This document shows, one piece after another, positions 9,168-17,527 of a DNA stretch of 64,000 nucleotides (position 1 is the first letter of the stretch; each line of letters opens with the position of its first letter). Both the position numbers and the translations under genes were made by a program. The stretch lies in assembly GCF_029870285.1 (NCBI RefSeq), contig NZ_JACSYA010000007.1, positions 1 through 64,000 on the forward strand, in the 5' to 3' direction. The notes beneath the pieces are model-generated. The model was not told where the DNA came from. It saw only the letters and a program-made list of their open reading frames with translations, and did no database searches. This stretch comes from Delftia sp. PS-11 (GTDB lineage: Bacteria; Pseudomonadota; Gammaproteobacteria; Burkholderiales; Burkholderiaceae_C).

Positions 9168-10121
9168 ATGACTTATTGCGTTGCTATCAAGCTCAACGCC
9201 GGCCTGGTTTTCCTGGCCGACTCCCGCACCAATGCCGGCCTCGACCAGATCAGCTCATTTCGCAAGATGATGGTCTACGAGAACCCCGGCGACCGCTTCA
9301 TGGTGCTGTTGTCGGCCGGCAACCTGTCGATCACACAATCCGTGCGCGAGCTGCTGGAGAGCCAGCAGCTGCGCGATGAAGCCACCGGCGACATGCTGAC
9401 CATCTGGAATGTGCGCAGCATGTTCGATGCGGCGCGCGTGCTGGGCGCGGCCGTGCGCCATGTCTATGAGCGCGACAGCGCGGCGCTGGCGCGCTCGGGC
9501 GTGGATTTCAATATCTCGCTGGTCTTCGGCGGCCAGATCCAGGGCGAGAACATGCGTCTGTTCCAGGTCTACTCGGCCGGCAACTTCATCGAAGCCACAA
9601 GCGAGACGCCCTACTTCCAGATTGGCGAGTCCAAGTATGGCAAGCCGGTGCTGGACCGGGTGATCACGCCGGGCACGCCACTGGACGAGGCTGCCAAGTG
9701 CGCGCTGGTGTCCATGGACAGCACGCTCAAGTCCAATCTCTCGGTGGGCCTGCCGCTGGACCTCATCGTCTACGAAAAGGACCAGTTCTCCTCCGACAAG
9801 ATCGTCAGCATCGACGAGAGCAATCCCTATTTCCGCATGCTGCACGACAGCTGGGGCGAGCGCCTGCGCCAGGTCTTCGACAGCATCGAGGACCCGGCCT
9901 GGGATGGCGGCACCTCCGATGTGCCCATCCGTGTGCACAGCCGCCAGGCCCAGCCGCTGGCCAAGGTCAGCGCCCCCGCTGGCGCCACGCGCTCGGCTGC
10001 GCGCTCCATGGGCCGGCTGCCGCCTGCGGCGCTGCGCCAGCCCTACCACAGCGCACAGCCCACCTCCACGGCCAATGGACTGGCCACTTCGCCGATGACG
10101 CCCAAGGAGCCCAGGCTGTGA
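9168..10121 (+). CDS. Anbu-type proteasome homologue (proteasome-type protease)
   Basis: Bacterial relative of the 20S proteasome beta subunit and HslV; family members are N-terminal-nucleophile hydrolases. The protein starts MTYCVAIKL, so removal of Met exposes Thr2 as the expected nucleophile, followed by LVFLADSRTNAG and ISSFRKM, which are family hallmarks. The Ntn-hydrolase core spans about residues 1-245; a further 70-residue Ala/Pro/Ser-rich tail looks disordered and is longer than the basic fold needs. In many genomes anbu lies beside ATP-grasp and transglutaminase-like genes; here those are absent and the gene overlaps an alpha/beta hydrolase by 4 bases. Substrate unknown. Confidence 0.9.
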   Translation: MTYCVAIKLNAGLVFLADSRTNAGLDQISSFRKMMVYENPGDRFMVLLSAGNLSITQSVRELLESQQLRDEATGDMLTIWNVRSMFDAARVLGAAVRHVYERDSAALARSGVDFNISLVFGGQIQGENMRLFQVYSAGNFIEATSETPYFQIGESKYGKPVLDRVITPGTPLDEAAKCALVSMDSTLKSNLSVGLPLDLIVYEKDQFSSDKIVSIDESNPYFRMLHDSWGERLRQVFDSIEDPAWDGGTSDVPIRVHSRQAQPLAKVSAPAGATRSAARSMGRLPPAALRQPYHSAQPTSTANGLATSPMTPKEPRL

Positions 10122-10975
10122 CACCCGCCGGGCAGGCCGCTGCAGCGCATGCGCAGGCAGCACCACTGCCCGTGGTGTTCTCGCACGCCAACAGCTTCGG
10201 CCTGCCGACCTACCGGCTGCTGCTGTCGCTGCTGGCCCAGCGCGGCATCGTGGCGCAGGGGGTGGAGCGTTTCGGCCATGACCCGCGCTACCCGGTCACC
10301 AACAACTGGCCTCACCTGGTGGAGGAACTGGCGGCATTCGCGCGCGCCGAGGTCGCGCGCGTGGGCGGGCCGGTCTTTCTGGTGGGGCATTCGCTGGGGG
10401 GCTTTCTGAGCGTCATGGCAGCCGCGCGCCATCCGGAACTGGCGCGCGGTGTGCTGCTGATCGACTCGCCGCTGATCAGCGGCTGGCGCGCCAATGCCCT
10501 GGGCGTGGCCAAGCGCACCCAGATCGTGGGCTCTGTCTCGCCGGGCAAGGTCAGCCAGCGCCGGCGCAATGCCTGGGCCAGCGATGAAGAGGCGCTGGCC
10601 TACTTCAGCGCCAAGAAGGCTTTTGCCCAGTGGCACCCCGAAGTGCTGCAGGACTATGTGCGCGGCGGACTGGATGATGTGGATGGCCGGCGCATGCTGC
10701 GCTTCACGCGCGAGGTGGAAACCGCCATCTACAACACCCTGCCGCACAACCTGGCATCGCTGCTGTACCACCATCCGCTGCGCTGCCCCGCCGCGTTCAT
10801 CGGGGGACGCGCGTCCGTGGAGATGCGCCAGGTCGGCATGGACCTCACGCGCCGCATCACGCGGGGCCGGGTGATGATGCTCGACGGCAGCCATCTGTTC
10901 CCCATGGAGCGCCCCCACGCCACGGCGGCTGCCATCGAAGCGTCGCTGCTGAACATGCTGGGGCACGAGGGCTGA
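10118..10975 (+). CDS. Alpha/beta hydrolase
   Basis: Serine hydrolase of unknown substrate, 285 residues. The nucleophile elbow GHSLGG places Ser92; an oxyanion-loop region FSHANSFG lies near residue 21, and the likely catalytic His is in DGSHLFPME near residue 262. The GTG start at 10118 overlaps the stop of the Anbu gene (GTGA), so the two are likely co-translated. HANSFG followed by a long cap resembles the esterase-like hydrolases often annotated only at family level. No signal peptide, so cytoplasmic. Confidence 0.85.
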   Translation: MTPAGQAAAAHAQAAPLPVVFSHANSFGLPTYRLLLSLLAQRGIVAQGVERFGHDPRYPVTNNWPHLVEELAAFARAEVARVGGPVFLVGHSLGGFLSVMAAARHPELARGVLLIDSPLISGWRANALGVAKRTQIVGSVSPGKVSQRRRNAWASDEEALAYFSAKKAFAQWHPEVLQDYVRGGLDDVDGRRMLRFTREVETAIYNTLPHNLASLLYHHPLRCPAAFIGGRASVEMRQVGMDLTRRITRGRVMMLDGSHLFPMERPHATAAAIEASLLNMLGHEG

Positions 10976-10994
10976 CAGGCAGCACGGCCGAATT

Positions 10995-11016
10995 AAAAAA
11001 GCCACCCGCAGGTGGC
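10995..11016 (-). terminator. Terminator of uppP
   Basis: GCCACC (11001-11006), four-base loop, GGTGGC (11011-11016), with A-run at 10995-11000 that is a T-run when read leftward. It sits 30 bases after the uppP stop. It may also slow transcription of the convergent hydrolase gene. Confidence 0.85.
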
Positions 11017-11047
11017 TTCAGATCCGTCATCGCGCGGCGGGCGGCGA

Positions 11048-11875
11048 TCAGACCTCGCTCCAGGTCACGACGCCCGTGAACGCCGTGGCCAGCACGATGA
11101 TGCCGAAGGCGATGCGGTACCAGGCGAAGGGCACGAAGCTGTTGGTCGAGATATAGCGCAGCAGCCAGCGAACGCACAGCCAGGCGCTGATGAAGGAGAA
11201 CACCAGGCCCACGCCAAACAGCGGAATGTCGGCGGCCGACAGCAGGGCGCGCTCCTTGTAGAGGCTGTAGACGCCTGCGCCGATCAGGGTGGGAATGGCC
11301 AGGAAGAACGAGAAATCGGTGGCTGCCTTGCGCGACAGGCCCATGAGCATGCCGCCAATGATGGTGGCGCCGCTGCGGCTGGTGCCGGGAATCATGGCCA
11401 GGCACTGCACCAGGCCCACCTTGAGCGCATCCAGGGGGGTCATCTCGTCCACGGTCATCACGCGCGTGGCCGAGGCCGGACGGCGCTCTGCCCAGAGGAT
11501 GACGAAGCCGCCCAGGATGAAGGTGGTCGCCACCACGGTGGGCGTGAACAGATGGGCCTTGATGAACTTGCCGAAGATCAGCGCCAGCACCACGGCCGGC
11601 AGGAAACCGATGATGACATTGAGCGCGAACTTCTGCGCCTGTCGGCTGGTGGGCAGCTCGACCAGCGTGGCGTGGATTTTCTGCCAGTAGACCAGCACCA
11701 CCGCGAAGATGGCCCCCGTCTGGATGGCGATGTCGAAGACCTTGGCCTTGGCGTCGTCAAAGCCCAGCAGCGACCCGGCAAGAATCAGGTGTCCGGTGGA
11801 AGAGATGGGAAGGAATTCGGTCAGGCCCTCGACCACGCCCATGATAGCGGCCTTGACCAGCAAAAGAAAGTCCAC
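11048..11875 (-). CDS. uppP: Undecaprenyl-diphosphatase UppP/BacA
   Basis: Inner-membrane enzyme that dephosphorylates undecaprenyl diphosphate, recycling the lipid carrier for cell-wall synthesis; excess confers bacitracin resistance. The 275-residue protein has about eight membrane segments. The two conserved active-site regions are present: [15 protein letters not shown] near residue 16 and [10 protein letters not shown] near residue 170. The start is taken as GTG at 11875 ([13 protein letters not shown]), which gives the usual N-terminus. It is a single gene with its own terminator. Confidence 0.95.
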   Translation of the reverse strand: MDFLLLVKAAIMGVVEGLTEFLPISSTGHLILAGSLLGFDDAKAKVFDIAIQTGAIFAVVLVYWQKIHATLVELPTSRQAQKFALNVIIGFLPAVVLALIFGKFIKAHLFTPTVVATTFILGGFVILWAERRPASATRVMTVDEMTPLDALKVGLVQCLAMIPGTSRSGATIIGGMLMGLSRKAATDFSFFLAIPTLIGAGVYSLYKERALLSAADIPLFGVGLVFSFISAWLCVRWLLRYISTNSFVPFAWYRIAFGIIVLATAFTGVVTWSEV

Positions 11876-12105
11876 GGGAAGCGTCCTGTAGGAATGCGGA
11901 AAACCGCAATTATCCCTGCGCCGTCCAGGCCATTTCGCAGCCACTGTGCCGGCTGTGCCGTCTTTTTTGCAAACCGCCTGCCTGCATTTCACGCCGCCAG
12001 GGCTCCGTCCACGCCGCCCTGGCGGCCACTCGTCGCATGGCGCTGGCGCCTGCGGGGCGCTGCGGCGACAGTCATGTCCAGACAGACAGCCCCACGGACA
12101 CTGCC

Positions 12106-12519
12106 ATGCAACTGACTCCCCTGATCGCCATCCACATGGGCGCCGCCCTGGCCGCCACCGCCATCGGCCCCGTCGCACTGTGGGCGCGCCGTGCCGGCGC
12201 CGCCCGCCCCCGGCTGCACCGCGCCGCCGGCCATGCCTTTGTCACACTGATGGTGTGCGCAGCGATTTCCGCCGGCTTCATCCGCGACACCAGCCTGCCC
12301 AACTGGGGCGGCTATACGCCTATCCACCTGCTGGTTCCGGTGACGCTGATCAACCTGGCCCGCTCTTTCTGGTTCCTGTACCGAGGCAACATCGAAGGCC
12401 ATCGCAAAACCATGCGCGGCCTCTACTTTGGCGCCTGTGTTGTGGCCGGGCTGTTCACGCTGCTGCCCAGCCGCTACCTGGGCGGGCTGCTGTGGCGCCA
12501 GCTGGGCCTGCTGGCCTGA
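12106..12519 (+). CDS. DUF2306-like small membrane protein
   Basis: Unknown function. The 137 residues contain four predicted membrane helices ([20 protein letters not shown], a helix near 45, one near 75 and one near 105). The pattern of [18 protein letters not shown] and [14 protein letters not shown] agrees with the DUF2306 family, where paired His residues are conserved in the membrane. It lies 32 bases upstream of a 2TM-domain gene and could be the first gene of the run leading to the sensor kinase. Confidence 0.75.
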   Translation: MQLTPLIAIHMGAALAATAIGPVALWARRAGAARPRLHRAAGHAFVTLMVCAAISAGFIRDTSLPNWGGYTPIHLLVPVTLINLARSFWFLYRGNIEGHRKTMRGLYFGACVVAGLFTLLPSRYLGGLLWRQLGLLA

Positions 12520-12551
12520 ACGACAGATTTGCAAACCAAGGAGATACCACC

Positions 12552-12851
12552 ATGCATGCACACCACGGCCCTGCAGGACAAGACACTCTGGAGCGGCAGG
12601 CACGCCGGCGCGCCAGCGCCAAGATGGGCTGGTTCCTCCATGCCAGCATCTATGTGCTGGTCAACCTGGGCCTGGCGGCGCTGTCGCTGTACCAGGGCCG
12701 CCACTGGGCCCTGTTTCCGGCGCTGGGCTGGGGCCTGGGGCTGGCCATCCATGGCGCCATCGTCTGGTTGGGCAATGGCTGGCATGCGCGGCTGCTGGAG
12801 CGGGAGCGCCAGGCGCTGGAGCAGCGCCAGAACAAGAGCCAGGGCCGGTGA
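12552..12851 (+). CDS. 2TM domain protein
   Basis: Small membrane protein of 99 residues with a short basic N-terminus, two hydrophobic segments (FLHASIYVLVNLGLAALSL and ALGWGLGLAIHGAIVWL) and a charged helical tail (ERERQALEQRQNKSQ). AAGGAG lies 9 bases before the ATG. The 2TM domain is often found fused to LytS-type histidine kinases; here it is a separate gene ending 8 bases before such a kinase, so it may act as a membrane partner or input module. The partnership is inference from position. Confidence 0.8.
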   Translation: MHAHHGPAGQDTLERQARRRASAKMGWFLHASIYVLVNLGLAALSLYQGRHWALFPALGWGLGLAIHGAIVWLGNGWHARLLERERQALEQRQNKSQGR

Positions 12852-12859
12852 GGGACACG

Positions 12860-13963
12860 ATGCGATTACCATGGCCGACCATGCCAGACACCTCAACCAC
12901 ATCCCGACAGGCGGGGCCCGCGTTTTCCTTTTCAGGCGCCACGCTGGCACGCCACGGAGCGGCCACGGTGGCCATCAGCGCGCTGATCGCGGCCACGCTG
13001 ACCCTGGCCTACCATGGACGCTGGGATGTGAATCTGGTCTATTCCCTGTCCATCGGCATCATCAGCTGGCTGACCATCGACCTGGGCCGCTGGCGTCTGA
13101 GCCGGGGCCAGACCCTGCCCTGGCCCGGCGGCTGGCGCGGCATGGCGCTGGTGGCTGCCGGCATCATGACCGGCTTTGCGCTGGGCTCGCTGATCGGCAG
13201 TACCTACCGGCAATGGGCCGAGCCCGGGGCCGTCAGCACCCTGGCGCACAGTCTGTGGATGCCACTGCTGATCACGACCATCGCCAGCATGACGATGTCC
13301 CTGGGGTTCTTTGTGCGGGGCTATTCGCGCCATCTGCAGATGCAGGCCGAGCAGGCCCAGCGGCAGGCAGCGCAGGCCCAGCTGACGCTGCTGCAGGCCC
13401 AGCTGGAGCCGCACATGCTGTTCAACACGCTGGCCAATCTGCGCGTGCTCGTGGGCTCAGACCCGCAGCGGGCGCAGGCCATGCTGGACCACCTGATCGC
13501 CTACCTGCGCGCCACGCTGGGCGGCTCGCGCAGCACTTCGCATGCTTTGCGCGAGGAGTTTGCGCGCCTGCGCGATTATCTGGAGCTGATGTCCATCCGC
13601 ATGGGGCCGCGCCTGCGCTACACGCTGGAGCTGCCCGAGGAGCTGGCCGAGACCCTCGTGCCCCCGCTGCTGCTGCAGCCTCTGGTGGAAAACTGCATAC
13701 GCCACGGCCTGGAGCCCAAGCTCGAAGGCGGCAGCATCACCGTTCGCGCACGCCGCATTGCTGCAGCCGCAGGCGCACAGATCGAACTGACCGTGGCCGA
13801 TGACGGCATGGGCCTGGGCCATGCACCGCCCGGGCAAGGCGACGGCGGCTTTGGCACGGCGCAGCTGCGCGAACGACTGGCCAACCGCTATGGCGGCGCG
13901 GCGCGCTTCGAGCTGGCCGCGCTGCCCGAGGGCGGCACGCTGGCGCGCATCACCCTTGCATGA
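12860..13963 (+). CDS. LytS/YehU-type sensor histidine kinase
   Basis: Membrane sensor of a two-component system. Four membrane helices occupy about residues 30-150, followed by a coiled linker (HLQMQAEQAQRQAAQAQ). The His_kinase domain has the phospho-acceptor region LEPHMLFNTLANL with His near residue 184; LLLQPLVENCIRHG is the N-box of the ATPase domain and ADDGMGLG its G1-type glycine box. The family normally reads NPHFLFN, so EPHMLFN is a mild variant. The ATG at 12860 has GAGGG just upstream. The paired LytTR regulator follows after 45 bases. Confidence 0.92.
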   Translation: MRLPWPTMPDTSTTSRQAGPAFSFSGATLARHGAATVAISALIAATLTLAYHGRWDVNLVYSLSIGIISWLTIDLGRWRLSRGQTLPWPGGWRGMALVAAGIMTGFALGSLIGSTYRQWAEPGAVSTLAHSLWMPLLITTIASMTMSLGFFVRGYSRHLQMQAEQAQRQAAQAQLTLLQAQLEPHMLFNTLANLRVLVGSDPQRAQAMLDHLIAYLRATLGGSRSTSHALREEFARLRDYLELMSIRMGPRLRYTLELPEELAETLVPPLLLQPLVENCIRHGLEPKLEGGSITVRARRIAAAAGAQIELTVADDGMGLGHAPPGQGDGGFGTAQLRERLANRYGGAARFELAALPEGGTLARITLA

Positions 13964-14008
13964 ATCCATGCGCCTGCTTTCGACGGGCGCGCACAACGAA
14001 GGACTGAC

Positions 14009-14809
14009 ATGGCGCCACGCGCACTGATTGCCGAAGACGAGCCCCTGCTGGCCGAGGATCTGCGCCAGGCGCTGGCGCGTGCCTGGCCCGAACTGCAGAT
14101 TGCCGCCATGGTGGGCGACGGCCTGGCCGCATCGCGGCAGGCCTTGGCGCTGCAACCCGATGTGCTGTTTTTCGACATCCGCATGCCGGGCCAGAGCGGC
14201 CTGGAGGCGGCCGCCGAACTGGCCGACGCCTGGCCCGAACAGCAGCCGTTTCCCATCCTGGTGTTCGTCACCGCCTATGACCAGTACGCCATGGCGGCTT
14301 TCGAGGCGCAGGCCGTGGACTATCTGCTCAAGCCGGTGCAGCCCGAGCGGCTGGCGCGCAGTGTGCAGCGCCTGCGCGAACTGCTGGAGCGGCGCATGGC
14401 GGCGCCGGCCGGCGACCCGCTGGCCCAGGCGCTGGAGCAGCTGCGCCGGCTGGCGGGCGCCACCGCCCCCGCCGCCAGCGAGCCGCCGCTGCAGATGATC
14501 CAGGCCGGCGTGGGCACGCAGATCCAGATGGTGCCCGTGCAGGAGATCGTTTACTTTGAAGCGGCCGACAAATATGTGCGTGTGCTCACGTCCGCGCACG
14601 AGTACCTGGTACGCACGCCGCTCAAGGAGCTGCTGCCCCGGCTGGACGGCGAGGCATTCTGGCAGGTGCACCGGGGCACGGTGGTGCGTGCGCAGGCCAT
14701 TGCCAGCGCCCAGCGCGACGAGGCCGGCCGGCTGTGGCTGCAGCTGCGCGAGCGGCCGGAAAAACTGGCCGTGAGCAGGCTCTACGCCCAGCGGTTCAAG
14801 GCCATGTAG
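14009..14809 (+). CDS. LytTR-family response regulator
   Basis: Partner of the upstream kinase. A receiver domain (about 1-125) has acidic residues AEDE at 8-11, the phospho-acceptor Asp56 in FFDIRMPG and Lys near 110 in YLLKP. A 40-residue Ala-rich linker leads to a C-terminal LytTR DNA-binding domain (about 165-266) with EIVYFEAADKYVRV and WQVHRGTVV. Such regulators bind direct repeats upstream of membrane or surface genes. I could not locate a matching repeat in the nearby promoters. The start follows a weak ribosome site (GAAGGA). Confidence 0.93.
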   Translation: MAPRALIAEDEPLLAEDLRQALARAWPELQIAAMVGDGLAASRQALALQPDVLFFDIRMPGQSGLEAAAELADAWPEQQPFPILVFVTAYDQYAMAAFEAQAVDYLLKPVQPERLARSVQRLRELLERRMAAPAGDPLAQALEQLRRLAGATAPAASEPPLQMIQAGVGTQIQMVPVQEIVYFEAADKYVRVLTSAHEYLVRTPLKELLPRLDGEAFWQVHRGTVVRAQAIASAQRDEAGRLWLQLRERPEKLAVSRLYAQRFKAM

Positions 14810-14818
14810 GCACCGGCC

Positions 14819-15499
14819 TCAGCGCAGCGGGCCCTGCTGCGGCAGCTCCAGCACATCATCCCAGGCGATGCCCTGCATCGCGTCCCAGTGCGCAACGATC
14901 ACGCAGCGCGGCCCATGCCCGGCCACGGGTGCGGCCTGCTGGCCGGCCCAGCCGAGCCCGGCCAGCGCGTGCTGCACATGGCCGATGGAGGCACGGTCCA
15001 GCGCGGCCAGCGGCTCGTCGATCAGCACCAGCGCAGCGCCGCTGGCCCAGCCGGCGGCCATCCACAGCTTGCGCAGGCTGCCCGTGGACAGGGCCAGCAA
15101 GGGCTTGTGCAGATGGGGCGCCAGCCCCAGGCCTTCGGCATGGGTCTGCCAGAGCAGCTCGCTCCAGGCGGGGTAAAGCTGGCGCTGCGCCTGCACCCAA
15201 TCGTGGACCAGCCGGGTGCTCTCGGCGCTCTCCAGCCCGGCACGCGGGTCGCGCCAGAACAGCGAGGGACGCTGAGTCGCATGGGGATACCCCAGGCGCC
15301 CGCCCTGCAGGGGCAACTGGCCCGCCAGCGCCTTGAGCAGACTGGTCTTGCCGCTGCCTTCGCCGCCGCAGACCAGGCACAGCCCGGCGGGCCAGGCATG
15401 CGATGCGCCATCCCACAGCAGACGGCCCGGCTGCCCGAAGCGCAGGGCCTGTGCGGTCACCATCGGCGGCGCCGGTGGCTGCGATGTGCTCATTTCCAT
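14819..15499 (-). CDS. Orphan ABC transporter ATP-binding protein
   Basis: ATPase subunit of about 226 residues. Walker A is GGEGSGKTSLL near residue 45, the signature loop is LSTGSLRKL and Walker B is ALVLIDEPLAALD; the H-loop His is in VIVAHWDAM. No permease or binding protein gene is adjacent, and no membrane segment is visible. The ATG at 15499 was chosen with GGAAAGCGGAAAA upstream; an ATG at 15493 is nearly as good. It converges with the response regulator (9-base gap). A small heme-exporter-like (CcmA-sized) ATPase is an alternative, but no ccm genes are present. Confidence 0.8.
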   Translation of the reverse strand: MEMSTSQPPAPPMVTAQALRFGQPGRLLWDGASHAWPAGLCLVCGGEGSGKTSLLKALAGQLPLQGGRLGYPHATQRPSLFWRDPRAGLESAESTRLVHDWVQAQRQLYPAWSELLWQTHAEGLGLAPHLHKPLLALSTGSLRKLWMAAGWASGAALVLIDEPLAALDRASIGHVQHALAGLGWAGQQAAPVAGHGPRCVIVAHWDAMQGIAWDDVLELPQQGPLR

Positions 15500-15642
15500 G
15501 TGTTTTCCGCTTTCCGAGAACATGTTGCGCGATGCCGGCCATTGTGACGCGTGCATGACGCGGGCATGGTCCGGCGCTGCCTGCGCACGCGGCACAATGC
15601 CGTGCTTTTGCACCATACGATCACACCAGCGGACCCCTTGCC

Positions 15643-16008
15643 ATGCACCTTGACTATCTGGATTTCGATTACAGCGAAGACGACGAAGGCACGGGCTGCT
15701 GGGATGCCATGGCCAGCGTGCCTGCCACGCGCGTGCCGGCGCTGGCCCGCGAGCTGGAGCAGCTGCTGCGCTGGGCCCATGCCGATTTCACGGGCCGGCG
15801 CGGCCCTGTGGAGGAAGGCGGCGACTGGGACTACGAACTGCAGGCCCAGGACGATGGCGGCCAGGCCCTGCCCTGGCGTTTCGATGCGGCAGCGGCGCGC
15901 CTGCATTGTGTAGCGGCGGGCGATGGCCGCACCACGGTGAGCCTGTCGCTCAGCGCCAGCGCGGCCTTCAGCGAGGCGCTGCGCGAAGCCTTTGGCCTCG
16001 GGGACTGA
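15643..16008 (+). CDS. Conserved hypothetical protein, 121 aa
   Basis: I do not recognise a named family. The protein starts MHLDYLDFDYSEDDEGTG, is strongly acidic at the N-terminus, and contains EEGGDWDYELQAQ followed by a strand-rich C-terminal half (LSLSASAAFSEALREAF). There is no signal peptide or membrane helix. It is divergent from the ABC ATPase and converges on the efflux operon. Codon use matches its core neighbours, which supports a genuine gene. Confidence 0.7.
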   Translation: MHLDYLDFDYSEDDEGTGCWDAMASVPATRVPALARELEQLLRWAHADFTGRRGPVEEGGDWDYELQAQDDGGQALPWRFDAAAARLHCVAAGDGRTTVSLSLSASAAFSEALREAFGLGD

Positions 16009-16037
16009 AGGCGCAGGGGCCTCCTGTCAGCGGACGA

Positions 16038-17504
16038 TCAGCGCGCGGCCTGTGCGGAAGACTGCGGCGCGGGCTGCCATCGCCCCGCCACATTCTTGAG
16101 CAAGGTGTTGACAGCCGCCAGCCGCCGGTTGCGCACATCGATCAGGCTGCGCCGCGCCGACAGCACCGTGGTCTGGGCACTGAGCACATTCAGATAGGCC
16201 ACGGTGCCCGCGCGGTACTGGTTGCTGACCACCTCCAGGGCCTTGCTGGCAGCGGCCACGGCTTCGGCCTGTACCTGCTGCTCGCGCGCCAGGGCCGCGG
16301 CCACGGCCAGGTTGTCCTCGACTTCCTGCAAGGCCGTCAGCACAGTCTGGCGGTAGGTGGCTGCGGCCAGGTCCAGCGAAGCGCGGGCCGACTCCACGGC
16401 AGCCGAACGCGCGCCGCCGTCGAACAGCGACAGCGCCAGCGAAGGCCCCAGGGACCAGAACAGATTGGGCGCACTGGCCAGATCCGACAGCGAGGCGCCC
16501 CGGTAGCCTGCCGATGCCGACAGCGTCAGCGCCGGGAAAAAGGCCGCGCGCGCCACGCCGACCTGGGCATTGGCCGCTGCCACGCGGCGCTCGGCGGCGG
16601 CGATGTCCGGACGCTGCAGCAGCAGGCTGGACGCCAGCATGGCAGGCACCTCGGGCGGCTGGGGCAGTTCACCGACTGCCTCCAGGCTGAAGGCTGCGGG
16701 CGGCAGGCCCAGCAGCGCGGCCAGCGCGTGTTCAAGCTGGGCCCGGCTGGCCTGCGACTCGATCAGCTGGGCCTGGGTGCTTTTGTACTGCGCCTCGGCC
16801 TGGGCGACGTCGGCCGCCGAGGCCACGCCCGCACGGTAGCGGTTGCGCGTCAGCTGCAGGCTTTGCTCATAGCTTTGCAGCGTCTCCTGCAGCAGCCGCG
16901 CCTGGGTCTCGGATGCGCGCAGCGAGAAATAGGTCTGCGTGACCGTGGCCTGGGCCGACAGGCGCGCAGCCGCCAGGTCGCTGGCGCTGGCCTGGGCACT
17001 GGCCTGGCTGGCACTGACCGTGCCTGCCACGCGGCCCCACAGATCCAGCTCCCAGCTGGTGTTCAGGCCCAGCGCATAGCCCGTGGACAAGGAGCCCGAG
17101 CTGCCGCTGGCGCCCGATGCGCCGCCGCTGCGCGAGCGCGTGGCGCTGGCCGTGCTGCCCAGCGTGGGAAACAGGCTTGCCTGGCTGCTGGCCACGGCGG
17201 CCTGCGCGGCACGCAGCCGCGCCGCCGCCTGAGCAATGCTCTGGTTGCCGGCCGCCGCCTGGGCCTGCAGGCGGTTGAGCTGCTCGTCGCCGAACAGCTC
17301 CCACCAGCGCTCGGGCACGCCTTCGGCTGCCTGCGCAGGGTCGGCCTGGCGCCAGATGCCCGCCTCGGCTGCTGCGGGCGTGGCCTGCTTGAACTGGGCT
17401 GGCACATCGAGCACGGGACGCTGGTAGGCCGTCTGCGTGGAGCAGCCGGCCAGCAGCGCGGCGGCCAGCCAGATGCCAGGGAAAGAACGTTGCGATAGCT
17501 GCAT
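16038..17504 (-). CDS. Outer-membrane efflux lipoprotein (NodT/OprM family)
   Basis: TolC-like outer-membrane channel that completes the tripartite RND pump encoded upstream. The 488-residue protein has a lipoprotein signal with lipobox LLAGCS near residue 20, followed by the start typical of the family (YQRPVLDVPAQF). Two outer-membrane efflux repeats are visible: AAARLRAAQAAVASSQASLFPTLG-type region near 110 and VAAANAQVGVARAAFFPALTLS-type region near 330. LLLQRPDIAAAERR is a strong family motif. It follows mdtC by 23 bases and is the last gene of the operon. Confidence 0.95.
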   Translation of the reverse strand: MQLSQRSFPGIWLAAALLAGCSTQTAYQRPVLDVPAQFKQATPAAAEAGIWRQADPAQAAEGVPERWWELFGDEQLNRLQAQAAAGNQSIAQAAARLRAAQAAVASSQASLFPTLGSTASATRSRSGGASGASGSSGSLSTGYALGLNTSWELDLWGRVAGTVSASQASAQASASDLAAARLSAQATVTQTYFSLRASETQARLLQETLQSYEQSLQLTRNRYRAGVASAADVAQAEAQYKSTQAQLIESQASRAQLEHALAALLGLPPAAFSLEAVGELPQPPEVPAMLASSLLLQRPDIAAAERRVAAANAQVGVARAAFFPALTLSASAGYRGASLSDLASAPNLFWSLGPSLALSLFDGGARSAAVESARASLDLAAATYRQTVLTALQEVEDNLAVAAALAREQQVQAEAVAAASKALEVVSNQYRAGTVAYLNVLSAQTTVLSARRSLIDVRNRRLAAVNTLLKNVAGRWQPAPQSSAQAAR

Positions 17505-17527
17505 CTGCTTGGGCTTTCGGAAAGAGG

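Noticed and set aside
6461..9169. Open frame of about 900 codons antisense to mutS
   Set aside because: Composition is typical of the mirror frame of a GC-rich gene and no family is recognisable; mutS on the + strand is certain.
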